Assembly: GCA_900545285.1 (NCBI GenBank)
Contig: UQYK01000005.1
Location: 1-60,105, forward strand
Reading direction: 5' to 3'
Source: an uncultured Ruminococcus sp.
Lineage (GTDB): Bacteria; Bacillota; Clostridia; Oscillospirales; Ruminococcaceae
Length of the DNA: 60,105 bases
The position numbers and the translations under genes are program-made. Shown one piece after another: positions 8,308 to 17,546 of the stretch; the first letter of the stretch is position 1; every line of letters begins with the position of its first letter. The notes beneath the pieces are model-generated. The model had not been told where the DNA came from, made no database searches, and saw only the letters and a program-made list of their open reading frames with translations.

Positions 8308-9780
8308 TCACTGTGCTGCGGCAGACAGACGTTCAATCGCGGTATGCATCCGGCTGAGCGTATCTTCCTTGCCCAAAATTGCGCAGAGTTCTACGCCGCC
8401 GCCGGGAGTAAACTGCTTTCCGGAAACAGCAGTTCGAACCGGCCAGAGCATCCAGCCGTTTTTCACGCCCAGTTCTGCAATTTTTGCAAACAGTGCCTCA
8501 TGGATATGCTCTGCATCCCATGTTTCCACACCTTCCAGCACCGGCAGTGCCGCCTGCAATGCTTCCAGTGCAGTCTCCGGTGTTGTCTTCATCTTTTTGT
8601 GCCGATACATTTCCAGATCATATTCCGGCAGTGCATCAATAAAGTCTACCTGCTCCGGAATGTCGGAAAAGACTTCTGTCCGGTTCTGGAGCACGCTGCA
8701 CAGCAGAGGCAGATCAATGTCTGTCCGTGTCACAGTCTGACGGATGTACGGCTCTGCTGCCTTTACAAAATCGGCCGGATCCATCTTGTGGACATAGGCG
8801 CCGTTGATTGCGCGAAGCTTTTTGTCATCGAAGATTGCCGGCGACTTGCTGATGCCGCTGATCTCAAAGGCCTGCTTCAGTTCATCCAGAGAGAAGATTT
8901 CCTGCTCATTGTACTGGCCGGACGGTGCCCAGCCCAGCAGTGCGATAAAATTGATAACCGCTTCCGGCAGATAGCCCTTCTTCATCAGATCCTGGAAGGA
9001 AGCATCGCCGTTTCGCTTTGACAGCTTGTGTGTCTTGTCCTTCATAACCGGTGCGCAGTGCACATATTCCGGCACATCCCAGCCGAATGCCTCATACAGC
9101 AGGTTGTACTTCGGAGCAGAGGACAGATACTCATTGCCTCGTACCACGTGGCTGATTCCCATAAGGTGATCATCAACTACGTTGGCAAAGTTATAGGTAG
9201 GCATTCCGTCTGTTTTAATCAGAATCTGATCATCCAGCGTGCTGTTTTCTACTGTAACATCGCCGTAAATATCATCATGGAATGTTGTGGTGCCGTCCAG
9301 AGGCATCTTCTGCCGGATGACATAAGGAATGCCGGCATCCAGCTTTTCCTGTATTTCTTCCGGAGAGAGATTCCGGCAGTGACGGTCATACATCGGTGCA
9401 ATATGAGAGGCCTCCTGAATCTTCCGCACTTCCTCCAGGCGCTCCTTGTCACAGAAGCAGTAGTAGGCATGACCGGTTTTCACCAGTTCTTCCGCATAGG
9501 ATTTGAACATTCCCATCCGCTCAGACTGCACATACGGGCCAACCGGGCCGCCGATATCCGGGCCTTCGTCCCAGTTCAGGCCGGCAACACGCAGGGTATC
9601 ATAGATGACATCTACAGCACCTTCTACATAGCGTTCCTGGTCAGTATCCTCGATTCGCAGAATAAAATCGCCGTCCTTCTTCTTTGCAATCAGATAGGCA
9701 TACAGCGCAGTCCGCAGATTTCCGATATGCATATAGCCGGTCGGGCTGGGTGCGAATCTGGTTCTTACTCGTTTTTCCAT
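8308..9780 (-). CDS. gltX: Glutamyl-tRNA synthetase
   Basis: The protein (490 aa) charges tRNA-Glu, or both tRNA-Glu and tRNA-Gln in organisms that use the amidotransferase route. The N-terminal Rossmann domain has RFAPSPTGYMHIGNLRTA, containing the class I HIGH motif as HIGN. KLSKRNGD near residue 245 is the KMSKR loop. Length and the all-helical anticodon-binding C-terminal part fit bacterial GluRS. It stands alone between the ABC operon and the ribF end of the translation operon. I did not find a convincing promoter in the 115 bases upstream. Confidence 0.96.
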   Translation of the reverse strand: MEKRVRTRFAPSPTGYMHIGNLRTALYAYLIAKKKDGDFILRIEDTDQERYVEGAVDVIYDTLRVAGLNWDEGPDIGGPVGPYVQSERMGMFKSYAEELVKTGHAYYCFCDKERLEEVRKIQEASHIAPMYDRHCRNLSPEEIQEKLDAGIPYVIRQKMPLDGTTTFHDDIYGDVTVENSTLDDQILIKTDGMPTYNFANVVDDHLMGISHVVRGNEYLSSAPKYNLLYEAFGWDVPEYVHCAPVMKDKTHKLSKRNGDASFQDLMKKGYLPEAVINFIALLGWAPSGQYNEQEIFSLDELKQAFEISGISKSPAIFDDKKLRAINGAYVHKMDPADFVKAAEPYIRQTVTRTDIDLPLLCSVLQNRTEVFSDIPEQVDFIDALPEYDLEMYRHKKMKTTPETALEALQAALPVLEGVETWDAEHIHEALFAKIAELGVKNGWMLWPVRTAVSGKQFTPGGGVELCAILGKEDTLSRMHTAIERLSAAAQ

Positions 9781-9895
9781 GATTCTAGTTACTTCCTTTC
9801 ACGTTTTTCTGCACAGGATATTGTTCTCCCGTGCAGATCTATTCTCGCACAGCCAAGCATCTGCGCTGTCTGTGCGCTTTTTGGTATCAATTGTT

Positions 9896-10834
9896 TTACA
9901 AAGCGGTAGGATGGGTTTTCAGCCAGTTCCGGCAATTCTCCTGATCCCGCGCGATTTGCTGATACAGCTGTGTCACATCCGGGAACTTTCGTTCCTCCCG
10001 CAGGAAGTGGAGCAAGTCCACCTGACAGGGCTGGTCATACAAATCCCCGGAAAAATCCAGCAGAAATGTCTCTGCCGCCGGTGCATGATCGTCTCCGACA
10101 GTCGGTTTTCGTCCCACATCCGTCACAGAATCATACACCCCCTGAGGCGTATGCGTTCTGGACACATACACGCCGTACCGCGGAACCAGCTGCCCCTCAG
10201 CAAACGGCATATTGATGGTAGGAACAGCATGGGTTCTGCCCAGTGCCTGGCCGTGAGTAACGCGTCCCCACACCTGATAGGGCATGCCCAGCAGCGCCGC
10301 CGCCTGTTCCGGCATGCCGTCCTGCATGGCACTGCGGATTTCTGTAGAGGATATTTTTTCCCTGCCGCACAGCACCGGATCGATCTGATGCACCGCAAAT
10401 CCCATTTCGGCGCCAAATTCGCGCAGTGCGTCAATGCCCCAGGCCGCCTTTGCGCCAAACCGGAAATCGCTGCCGCAGAACACCTCTTCTGCCCCGAACA
10501 AGTTCTGCAGAACTATCCTGCAAAATGCCGCGCCGTCCAGCTGACAGAGAGACGGAAACGGCGGACAGAATACAGCCTCCATACCGCACGCCTCCAGCAA
10601 TGCAAATTTATGGGTATCTGTATAGAGGTAGCGCAGCGGTGTACCTTGCTTAACCGGCACAGAATCTGCCGCAAATGTAAAGGCACAGGCACGGAGATGC
10701 TGCCTTTCGGCACATTCTGCTGCCGCTTGCAGCACTGCCCGGTGCCCCAGGTGTACGCCGTCAAAAAATCCCAGCGCTACAGCACTTTTCTGCGGAACCG
10801 ATGCTTCCTTCAAATGCAGTACTGTCATCCGCAT
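9896..10834 (-). CDS. ribF: Bifunctional riboflavin kinase / FAD synthetase
   Basis: This enzyme makes FMN and FAD from riboflavin. The adenylyltransferase half carries LGFFDGVHLGHRAVL (about residues 21-35), the nucleotidyltransferase GxFDGxHxGH motif. The C-terminal kinase half has GRVTHGQALGRTHAVPTINM, including the PTxN motif that binds ATP-Mg. The length of 312 residues is usual. It ends the rimP-infB-truB operon, nine bases after truB, a common arrangement in Firmicutes. Two ATGs (10834 and 10828) are possible. The first was kept because AAAGGCGG sits directly before it. Confidence 0.95.
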   Translation of the reverse strand: MRMTVLHLKEASVPQKSAVALGFFDGVHLGHRAVLQAAAECAERQHLRACAFTFAADSVPVKQGTPLRYLYTDTHKFALLEACGMEAVFCPPFPSLCQLDGAAFCRIVLQNLFGAEEVFCGSDFRFGAKAAWGIDALREFGAEMGFAVHQIDPVLCGREKISSTEIRSAMQDGMPEQAAALLGMPYQVWGRVTHGQALGRTHAVPTINMPFAEGQLVPRYGVYVSRTHTPQGVYDSVTDVGRKPTVGDDHAPAAETFLLDFSGDLYDQPCQVDLLHFLREERKFPDVTQLYQQIARDQENCRNWLKTHPTAL

Positions 10835-10843
10835 TCCGCCTTT

Positions 10844-11758
10844 CTATTTGAAATTTTTCCAGATCCGGAGCACCTGCTCGTCTTCATCCACGCAGGCAGT
10901 CCCCAAAAAGCTCTGATCAAATCCATATACCCGATACGTTTCTGCATGGGGCACCAGATCACTCAGCTGCTGTAGGGAAAGCTTTACGCCGTTCCGGTAC
11001 AATCCGGTCAGTTTTTCTGACAGCACCAGCTTCGGGAGCGAGTGGAACAGCTGATCAGTGGGGATCAGATGCTGCTCCAGGCTGCCTTCCCGGCAAAACT
11101 GGATTACATCTTCAAAGGTATAGCTCTGTTCCAAGGTAAAGCCGCTGGCCTTTGTCCGGCAGAGTGCTGTCATGACAGCACCGCCGCCCAACACCTTTCC
11201 CAGATCCGACAGCAGTGTCCGGATATAGGTTCCCTTTCCGCAGGAAACCTGAAGCACAGCGGTTTGCGCTTTTTCATCCCACTCTTCCAGGGTAATGGAA
11301 TGCACTACCACAGTCCGGGTCGGGCGTTCCACCACAATTCCCTTCCGCGCCAGATCATACAGACGCTTTCCTTCTACGGAAACGGCTGAATACATGGGCG
11401 GCACCTGCCGGATGGTACCCTGAAACTGCAACAACGCCTTTTCCAGCTTTTCCTTTGTCACATGCATATCCGAATAAACCGCTGTCCGGGTTCCCCACAC
11501 ATCTTCGGTGTCGGTTTCCCACCCGAATTGCACAGAGGCGCGGTAGGATTTATCCTGATCCGGCAAAATATCGCATGCTCTGGTGGCACGCCCCACCAGC
11601 ACCGGCAGGACACCGGTTGCCATAGGATCCAGCGTGCCGGTGTGTCCCAGGCGGCGCATATGCAGAATGCCCCGCAGCTTTCCGATCACATCAAAAGAAG
11701 TGAACTCAGCCGGCTTATTCATACAAAGTACGCCCTGTAATGTTGTATCTGCGCTCAT
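10844..11758 (-). CDS. truB: tRNA pseudouridine(55) synthase
   Basis: TruB converts U55 of the T-loop to pseudouridine in most tRNAs. The segment RRLGHTGTLDPMATGVLPV (about residues 35-53) contains the catalytic aspartate (Asp44) in the family's GTLDPxAtGvL motif. The short C-terminal PUA-like part is present. The start at 11758 forms an ATGA overlap with the nrnA stop. The longer open frame upstream lies inside nrnA and is rejected. Length 304 aa. Confidence 0.95.
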   Translation of the reverse strand: MSADTTLQGVLCMNKPAEFTSFDVIGKLRGILHMRRLGHTGTLDPMATGVLPVLVGRATRACDILPDQDKSYRASVQFGWETDTEDVWGTRTAVYSDMHVTKEKLEKALLQFQGTIRQVPPMYSAVSVEGKRLYDLARKGIVVERPTRTVVVHSITLEEWDEKAQTAVLQVSCGKGTYIRTLLSDLGKVLGGGAVMTALCRTKASGFTLEQSYTFEDVIQFCREGSLEQHLIPTDQLFHSLPKLVLSEKLTGLYRNGVKLSLQQLSDLVPHAETYRVYGFDQSFLGTACVDEDEQVLRIWKNFK

Positions 11759-12732
11759 ACCTGTTCCAATCCCTCCGAAACTGCTTTCAGCAATTTTTGG
11801 CGTGCTTCCGCCGCTGTCCCGGTCACCAGACAGCCGGCTGCCTTCACATGGCCGCCGCCGCCCAGCGTCTGACAAATGGCAGAAACATTTACGCGATCTG
11901 CAGAGCGCATAGAAACCCGGAATTTTCCCGATTCCTTCTCTTTCATGGTAATGCCCACCTCTGCGCCTTCTACCTGAAGGGGCAGGCCGGCAATACCTTC
12001 CAGTTCTGCCTCATCCACCTGGAATTTCCGCAAAAATTCCTGTGTAACGCAAATCAGGATGCACTTTCCGCCCAGATACTGCTCCATGTGATCAATGAGC
12101 AGCTGTTCCAACTGGAGTCTGCCGAAACTCTTGACGGCAAACATCCGCCGGTTAATCTGCGAATACCGCACATCCGGACAGAGATCCATCAGTGCTGCAA
12201 CTGTACGGTGCGTTTCTGCGCTCACATTGTCATACTGGAAGCAGCCCGTATCCGTTGCGATTCCGGTGTAGAGACAAGTGGCCATGAAATCCGTAATGGT
12301 CACCGGCAGATACTGTGCCAGTGCATATAAAATCTCACAGGTTGCAGATGCTGCACCATTCAACAGACGGTACTGAGAATAGACCACGTTGGAGATATGG
12401 TGATCGATACTGAGATCCACCTTTTCCCCGAATTGTGCCTGTATGCTGCTTCCCAGCAGCTTCGGATCTGCTACGTCTACCGCAATGATGCACTTGGGTG
12501 CAAAGGATTCTTCCGGTTCCTGCGTTTGCGGCAGCATGAACTGATACCGCTTCGGAATCGGATCATTGCAGTGCACGCTGGCGCGTTTTCCCATCTGATG
12601 CAGCATTTCCGCCAGGGCATAGCCGGCTCCTACACAGTCTCCGTCCGGGCTTTGATGAATCAGAATATAGGCATCTTCACATTGTTTCAGCCATTGGGCA
12701 GTTTCTTTCAGATTCCACTGCTGCACCTGCAT
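11755..12732 (-). CDS. nrnA: DHH-family bifunctional oligoribonuclease / PAP phosphatase
   Basis: NrnA degrades short RNA and hydrolyses 3'-phosphoadenosine 5'-phosphate. Visible DHH-family motifs are HQSPDGDCVGAG (DxD metal site), AVDVADP, and SIDHHISN (the DHH motif). A C-terminal DHHA1 domain with GGGGHVKAAG binds substrate. The ATG at 12732 shares its A with the rbfA stop (TGATG). A GTG one codon upstream is an alternative. The order rbfA-nrnA-truB-ribF is conserved in many Firmicutes. Confidence 0.92.
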   Translation of the reverse strand: MQVQQWNLKETAQWLKQCEDAYILIHQSPDGDCVGAGYALAEMLHQMGKRASVHCNDPIPKRYQFMLPQTQEPEESFAPKCIIAVDVADPKLLGSSIQAQFGEKVDLSIDHHISNVVYSQYRLLNGAASATCEILYALAQYLPVTITDFMATCLYTGIATDTGCFQYDNVSAETHRTVAALMDLCPDVRYSQINRRMFAVKSFGRLQLEQLLIDHMEQYLGGKCILICVTQEFLRKFQVDEAELEGIAGLPLQVEGAEVGITMKEKESGKFRVSMRSADRVNVSAICQTLGGGGHVKAAGCLVTGTAAEARQKLLKAVSEGLEQV

Positions 12733-13112
12733 CACTCCTCTTCTTCCACAGACGATTCCGGCGCTTCTGTTACCGGGTGCATCTGCTGCAATTTTTCATT
12801 GATTGCTGCACTATGCGCAATAGAATCATCTGCGACAAAATGCAGTGCCGGGCATTTCCGGATTTTCAGCCGATGGAACAGCTCCCGGCGGATATAGCCG
12901 GAAGCACTGTCCAGACCCTGACAGGAACGCTTTGCCGTCTCCTGTCCGGACAGGCTGGAAACAAAAATCTTACAGTTGGACAAATCCCGTGACAGCTCTG
13001 CCCGAACCACGGTGAGCATCGGGTCAATTCTGGGGTCTTTCAGTTCCCGCAGAATTGCTGTCATTTCCCGGAGAATGTCTTCTTCTGTCCGATTGGTTTT
13101 ATAGCTTGCCAT
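12732..13112 (-). CDS. rbfA: Ribosome-binding factor A
   Basis: RbfA is a small KH-type protein (126 aa) that binds the 30S precursor and helps mature the 5' end of 16S rRNA. The sequence ILRELKDPRIDPMLTVVRAE is its signature segment. The acidic, Glu-rich C-terminus is normal. It follows the lipoprotein gene by six bases and overlaps nrnA at the stop, so it is part of the translation operon despite the inserted gene upstream. Confidence 0.93.
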   Translation of the reverse strand: MASYKTNRTEEDILREMTAILRELKDPRIDPMLTVVRAELSRDLSNCKIFVSSLSGQETAKRSCQGLDSASGYIRRELFHRLKIRKCPALHFVADDSIAHSAAINEKLQQMHPVTEAPESSVEEEE

Positions 13113-13118
13113 ATTGGT

Positions 13119-14180
13119 TTATTCCACCTCATCTTCCAGCTTCATTTGCTGCACAACTGGCAGCATGGTTTCTGATTTTACAAACAATGGCGTATATACA
13201 GTGTCTTCTGCAAAGTCCAGGTAGAAAATAGATGCATCTTTTGGCGTATACGTGTAATCTTCTACATTTTCCGGTGGATACAGGTAAAGCAAATTTTCAT
13301 CCAGCAGTTCCCATTTTCCAGAATAGCCGTCCCGATAATCAGACTCCCAGGTATTATCCCCATCAAATGTGATGGTATATGAAATATTCTCCTCATTTTC
13401 GTACAGTTCCGCATCGGAGAAATGCAGGGAAAAGGACTCCCCTGCGGTTTCTGTAGAAAGCGTATACCCTTTCTGCGGTGCCACCAGATAGTCTCCTTTG
13501 GATAAAACCGAAAGGAAACCTCCATGGATTGAAAATATACGAAATTTTTGATCCTGTGCATCCCACAAATACGCATTTCGCAGATATGCATGCTTATCCT
13601 GTGCACAGTTGAATGCATTCACGACATAGAGTGTCTGTGTTTCTGAGCCAGTTTTTAATTGATCATACATCGTCAAATTGCTGCGGGAATATTCCTGCTC
13701 TGTTTCTTCCGGATAGTGAATAATCTTCTCTAAAGTACCGTCTTCTTTCCTGTATTTTCGGATTTCCTGGTAAGAAAATGCCAATGCACCTTCTTGATCT
13801 TTAGAAACAGTTCCTGACATGACATATCTCGGATATGATGTGCTTTCCAAATAATAATAGTCGAACTTTTCATTATTCAGATACAGCGTTTGAAAGCGCG
13901 CCGCAGTGGTTACATCAAAAGGGGTTTTTAATTGTTCCCGGCAGGCTGCCTCCCGATCTTCATATACCGAATCGCCTTCAATTCCAAATAACCTTGCAAA
14001 AACACTAATATATGCGGCTTCTGTGTCTGCATCTGTGTTAAAGACCTCTGCATTTTCGGATTTCTTCTCCGATTTTTTTCCGGATTTGGAAACCGAAGCA
14101 GAATCCGTCCCGTCACAGCTGCACAATCCCAGCAGGCATGCCGCAGCCAATGTTCCTGCAACAATCCTCATTCCCTTCAT
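13119..14180 (-). CDS. Predicted lipoprotein inserted in the infB operon (353 aa)
   Basis: The N-terminus MKGMRIVAGTLAAACLLGLCSCDG is a lipoprotein signal, with cleavage likely before Cys22 (lipobox LCSC). A Ser/Lys/Glu-rich tether follows. The remainder is beta-rich with many Tyr and Asp residues and no motif I recognise. It resembles uncharacterised clostridial lipoproteins built of repeated strands. It lies between infB and rbfA, with 13 and 6 bases of spacing, so it must be expressed with translation factors, which is unusual. It is predicted to be anchored on the outer face of the membrane. Confidence 0.75.
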   Translation of the reverse strand: MKGMRIVAGTLAAACLLGLCSCDGTDSASVSKSGKKSEKKSENAEVFNTDADTEAAYISVFARLFGIEGDSVYEDREAACREQLKTPFDVTTAARFQTLYLNNEKFDYYYLESTSYPRYVMSGTVSKDQEGALAFSYQEIRKYRKEDGTLEKIIHYPEETEQEYSRSNLTMYDQLKTGSETQTLYVVNAFNCAQDKHAYLRNAYLWDAQDQKFRIFSIHGGFLSVLSKGDYLVAPQKGYTLSTETAGESFSLHFSDAELYENEENISYTITFDGDNTWESDYRDGYSGKWELLDENLLYLYPPENVEDYTYTPKDASIFYLDFAEDTVYTPLFVKSETMLPVVQQMKLEDEVE

Positions 14181-14193
14181 AGAATTCCCTCAA

Positions 14194-16740
14194 TCAATCC
14201 CGGTATTCTTCCATAATAAATGCTTCGAAGATGTCGCCTTCCTTGAAGTCGCGGAATTTTTCCAGTGTGATACCGCACTCATAGCTTTCGCCGACTTCCT
14301 TCACGTCGTCCTTAAACCGCTTCAGGCTGGACATCTTATCTTCTGCAATGACAATGCCGTCCCGGACAACCCGAATCTGGCACTGTCTGGTAACCTTGCC
14401 GTTCAGGACATAGGCACCGGCAACAGCACCCACGTTAGAAATCTTGTATACCTGGCGCACTTCAATCCGTCCCATGACAACCTCACGGAACTTCGGTGCC
14501 AGCATGCCCTTCATTGCAGTTTCAATTTCCTCGATAGCATCATAGATGACGCGATAGGTGCGGATATCTACCTTATCCCGTGCCGCAATTTCTTCTGCGG
14601 TCTGATCCGGACGCACATTAAATCCGATAATGATGGCGTTGGATGCGCTTGCCAGCATTACATCGCTTTCCTTGATGCCGCCGACACCGCCGTGAATCAC
14701 GCGAACGCGGACTTCCTCGTTGGAGAGCTTTTCCAGGGACTGGGTAACGGCTTCTACAGAGCCCTGTACGTCTGCCTTTACGATCAGAGACAGCTCCTTC
14801 ATCTCGCCCTGCTCAATCTGGCTGAACAGATTATCCAGTGTTACCTTCTGGTATTCGTTGAACTTGGCCTGCTTTGCTTCGTGCTTCCGCTGTTCTACCA
14901 GTTCTCTTGCCAGACGCTCGTCTTCTACTGCGTTGAACGTATCGCCTGCCTCCGGCACTTCTGCCAGACCGGTGATCTCTACCGGTACAGACGGGCCGGC
15001 AGTCTCTACTGCAACACCCTTGTCGTTGGTCATAACGCGGACGCGGCCGACCGCAGTACCTGCGATAATCACATCACCGGTATGGAGTGTACCATTCTGT
15101 ACCAGCAGGGTGGCAATCGGGCCGCGGCCCTTATCCAGACGGGCTTCTACAACAGTACCCTTTGCACGGCGATCCGGATTTGCCTTGAGTTCGCTGGTTT
15201 CTGCTACCAGGAGAATGTTTTCCAGCAATTCGTCAATGCCTTCACCGGTCTTTGCAGAAACCGGTACGCAAATGACATCGCCGCCCCATTCTTCGCAGAC
15301 CATGCCGTACTTTGTAAGTTCTTCCTTGACACGATCCGGATTTGCGCCTTCCTTATCCATCTTGTTGATTGCAACAATTACGGTGATGCCGGCTGCCTTT
15401 GCATGGTTGATGGACTCAACTGTCTGCGGCATGATACCGTCATCGGCGGCAACAACCAGAATCGCAATATCGGTGATGTTGGCGCCGCGGGCACGCATTG
15501 CAGTGAAGGCCTCGTGCCCCGGTGTATCCAGGAAGGTGATATCCTTTCCTTCATACTGCACCTGATATGCACCGATATGCTGGGTAATACCGCCGGCTTC
15601 TCCGGCTGTAACATGGGCATTCCGGATTCTGTCCAGGATAGAGGTCTTACCGTGGTCAACGTGACCCATAACCACTACGATCGGGCAGCGTTCCTGATTA
15701 TCCTCGGCTTCGTCATCCTCATCAATCAGACGCTCTTCGATTGTCACGATTACCTCGTGTTCTACCTTTGCGCCCAGTTCCTCTGCCACCAGAGATGCGG
15801 TGTCGAAGTCGATTTCCTCATTGATGGTTGCCATAACGCCCAGCATCATCAGCTTTTTGATTACTTCTGTTGCAGTTACCTTCAGACGGCTTGCCAACTC
15901 ACCCACAGAGATGCTGTCCGGAATGCGGACACGCAGCTGCTGCTTTCTGGCACGTTCCAGTTCCAGACGGCGCAGCTTATCCTGTTCGGTTTCCCGTTTG
16001 TTGGAGTATTTCTGCTTGTTCCGCTGTGCAGACTTCTGGTTGATCTTCTGCTTCTTGGTAGAATACTTGTCGCTGTTGTACTTATTGGCCGGTGCAATCT
16101 GCTCATAGCGCTGATTGTACTTATCCAGATCTACATAGGAGCCTCTGGTATCAACGGTACGGCGCTTTTCCGTAGAAACATTGTCTGCCATTTCCACTTC
16201 TACATGGAGCCGTTCGCCGTGCTTCTGCGCCTTTGCAGCAGGCTTTTGTTTCTTGTTGTGGTCCTTCTTCGGTGCGGCAGCGGCATTTTGTGCCGGCTGC
16301 TGCTTCTGTGCGGCCGGTTTTTCCGGAGCCGGCGCAGCGGCTGCCTTCTGCTGCGATGCAGCTTCAGCAGGCTTCGACGCAGACTTTTTTTCCACATTCT
16401 TCGGTGCCGGCTGCTTTTTCTCAGCCTGCGGCTTCTTATCCGCAGTTTTCTTCTCTGCCGGTTTCTTTTCGCTGTTTTTCTTTTCGGCCGGCTTTTTCTC
16501 TGTCGGTTTCTTTTCAGCCGGCTTCGGGGTATTTTTGCTTGCAAAGTAGCCTTCGAAATTCTCTACCTGTGTCTTCTGAGAATAATGCTCCAGCGCAAGA
16601 TTGATTTCTTCCGGTGTCAGTCCGGTTACACCCTTCTTCTTGATACCATTGGCATCCCGCTGTTCATAAAATCCAACCAGTTCCTGTGTGGAAATATGCA
16701 AATCCCGTGCGAGATCGCTCAGCTTCAATTTCTTCGTCAT
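14194..16740 (-). CDS. infB: Translation initiation factor IF-2
   Basis: IF-2 places fMet-tRNA on the small subunit and drives subunit joining using GTP. The protein (848 aa) has an N-terminal IF2_N helical domain, then about 130 residues of Lys/Ala/Glu/Pro low-complexity linker (residues about 66-185), and a second IF2_N motif. The GTPase domain follows, with GHVDHGKTSI (G1), DTPGHEAF (G3) and NKMD (G4). Domains II-IV complete it. The ribosome site AGAGGAGG is strong. A gap of about 200 bases without a visible gene separates it from ylxQ. Confidence 0.97.
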   Translation of the reverse strand: MTKKLKLSDLARDLHISTQELVGFYEQRDANGIKKKGVTGLTPEEINLALEHYSQKTQVENFEGYFASKNTPKPAEKKPTEKKPAEKKNSEKKPAEKKTADKKPQAEKKQPAPKNVEKKSASKPAEAASQQKAAAAPAPEKPAAQKQQPAQNAAAAPKKDHNKKQKPAAKAQKHGERLHVEVEMADNVSTEKRRTVDTRGSYVDLDKYNQRYEQIAPANKYNSDKYSTKKQKINQKSAQRNKQKYSNKRETEQDKLRRLELERARKQQLRVRIPDSISVGELASRLKVTATEVIKKLMMLGVMATINEEIDFDTASLVAEELGAKVEHEVIVTIEERLIDEDDEAEDNQERCPIVVVMGHVDHGKTSILDRIRNAHVTAGEAGGITQHIGAYQVQYEGKDITFLDTPGHEAFTAMRARGANITDIAILVVAADDGIMPQTVESINHAKAAGITVIVAINKMDKEGANPDRVKEELTKYGMVCEEWGGDVICVPVSAKTGEGIDELLENILLVAETSELKANPDRRAKGTVVEARLDKGRGPIATLLVQNGTLHTGDVIIAGTAVGRVRVMTNDKGVAVETAGPSVPVEITGLAEVPEAGDTFNAVEDERLARELVEQRKHEAKQAKFNEYQKVTLDNLFSQIEQGEMKELSLIVKADVQGSVEAVTQSLEKLSNEEVRVRVIHGGVGGIKESDVMLASASNAIIIGFNVRPDQTAEEIAARDKVDIRTYRVIYDAIEEIETAMKGMLAPKFREVVMGRIEVRQVYKISNVGAVAGAYVLNGKVTRQCQIRVVRDGIVIAEDKMSSLKRFKDDVKEVGESYECGITLEKFRDFKEGDIFEAFIMEEYRD

Positions 16741-16942
16741 AGGCGAAAATCCTCCTCTTCTTGTGTCCCAGGCCGATACATTCCGGAGCGCAGTTGTCTC
16801 CGCATCGGCACTATCCTGTGTGCACAGCCAAAGCTTTTTTCAGCACGGCTGTTCCTCTTTTTCTGCACGCCATCCGGTGCAGGATATTGTAAACCTGTTC
16901 TGCCCTGCAGCTGCCTGGCAAATATCAGGTTCTGTTCTGTTT
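16741..16942 (-). other. Untranslated spacer between ylxQ and infB
   Basis: These 202 bases interrupt an otherwise tight operon. I see no credible reading frame, no strong promoter and no terminator hairpin with a T run. Several weak inverted segments are present. It most likely serves as the infB leader or an internal processing region. Confidence 0.4.
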
Positions 16943-17293
16943 TCAGATTGCCTCTGTGTCTGGCTCCAGAATAGATGCAGCATCCTCTTCTCTGGCCATC
17001 TGAACCATCTTCTGAAAGAATCCGTCATCGCAGACTGCTAAGACCCCGGAAGCCCGGCCGATTGTCTGTCCCATTTCCAGTTTTGTAAACGGCACTACAA
17101 GACACAGCACCTGCGCCTGGCCGCTGAAAAACACCGCTTCTTTCCGGGTACGGGGGGCAGCGTCCGAGCAGACCAGCAGCCCGGCGGCAGTGCCCCGATA
17201 CAATGCATCCTTTGCCGGTTCCAGACCCATGGCCAGTTTCCCGGCCTTACGACAAATGGTCAGCAGTCCCCGCAAGCTCTGTTTGTAAGGCAT
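16943..17293 (-). CDS. ylxQ: L7Ae-family ribosomal protein YlxQ
   Basis: A 116-residue L7Ae/L30e/S12e fold protein, thought to bind kink-turn RNA. The opening LLTICRKAGKLAMGLEPAKDAL is the family's N-terminal helix and RNA-contact region. The middle segment GLLVCSDAAPRTRKEAVFF matches the core strand that follows it. The start at 17293 overlaps the end of ylxR by 47 bases. A later start would remove the conserved helix. Its place between ylxR and infB is standard. Confidence 0.88.
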   Translation of the reverse strand: MPYKQSLRGLLTICRKAGKLAMGLEPAKDALYRGTAAGLLVCSDAAPRTRKEAVFFSGQAQVLCLVVPFTKLEMGQTIGRASGVLAVCDDGFFQKMVQMAREEDAASILEPDTEAI

Positions 17294-17546
17294 GTTTCAT
17301 CTCCTCATAAATCTCTTCTGAGACACGGCAGCCGAACGAGCGTTCCAGCCGGTGCCCCTTCTGCGCTGCGGCAAAGCATTCCATACTCTTACATAAGTAT
17401 GCACCCCGTCCGGATTTTTTTCCTGTAAAGTCCAGCTGAATGGTTCCCTCTGCATCTTTCAGCACCCGGATCAGATCTTTTTTCGGCTTCATTTCTCCGC
17501 AGCCGATACACAGCCGCATGGGTATCTTTTTAGTCTTCAACGTCAT
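17247..17546 (-). CDS. ylxR: YlxR-family (DUF448) nucleic-acid-binding protein
   Basis: YlxR proteins (DUF448) are small RNA/DNA-binding proteins encoded beside nusA. The sequence PMRLCIGCGEMKPKKDLIR contains the conserved CIxC motif. KSGRGAYLCKSMECFAAA contains the GRGAYlC motif. The 99-residue length is usual. The start overlaps the nusA stop by 17 bases, which indicates coupled translation. Confidence 0.92.
   Translation of the reverse strand: MTLKTKKIPMRLCIGCGEMKPKKDLIRVLKDAEGTIQLDFTGKKSGRGAYLCKSMECFAAAQKGHRLERSFGCRVSEEIYEEMKHALQTELAGTADHLS

Noticed and set aside
9846..9882. Terminator-like hairpin CGCACAG/CTGTGCG with a T run
   Set aside because: The T run is on the plus strand, but both neighbouring genes run on the minus strand, so it cannot terminate them in the usual way.
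13906..16974. 1022-codon open frame on the plus strand opposite infB and the lipoprotein gene
   Set aside because: It spans two genes and the spacer between them, and is Leu/Cys/Arg biased, as expected from the complement of Lys/Glu/Ala-rich coding sequence.
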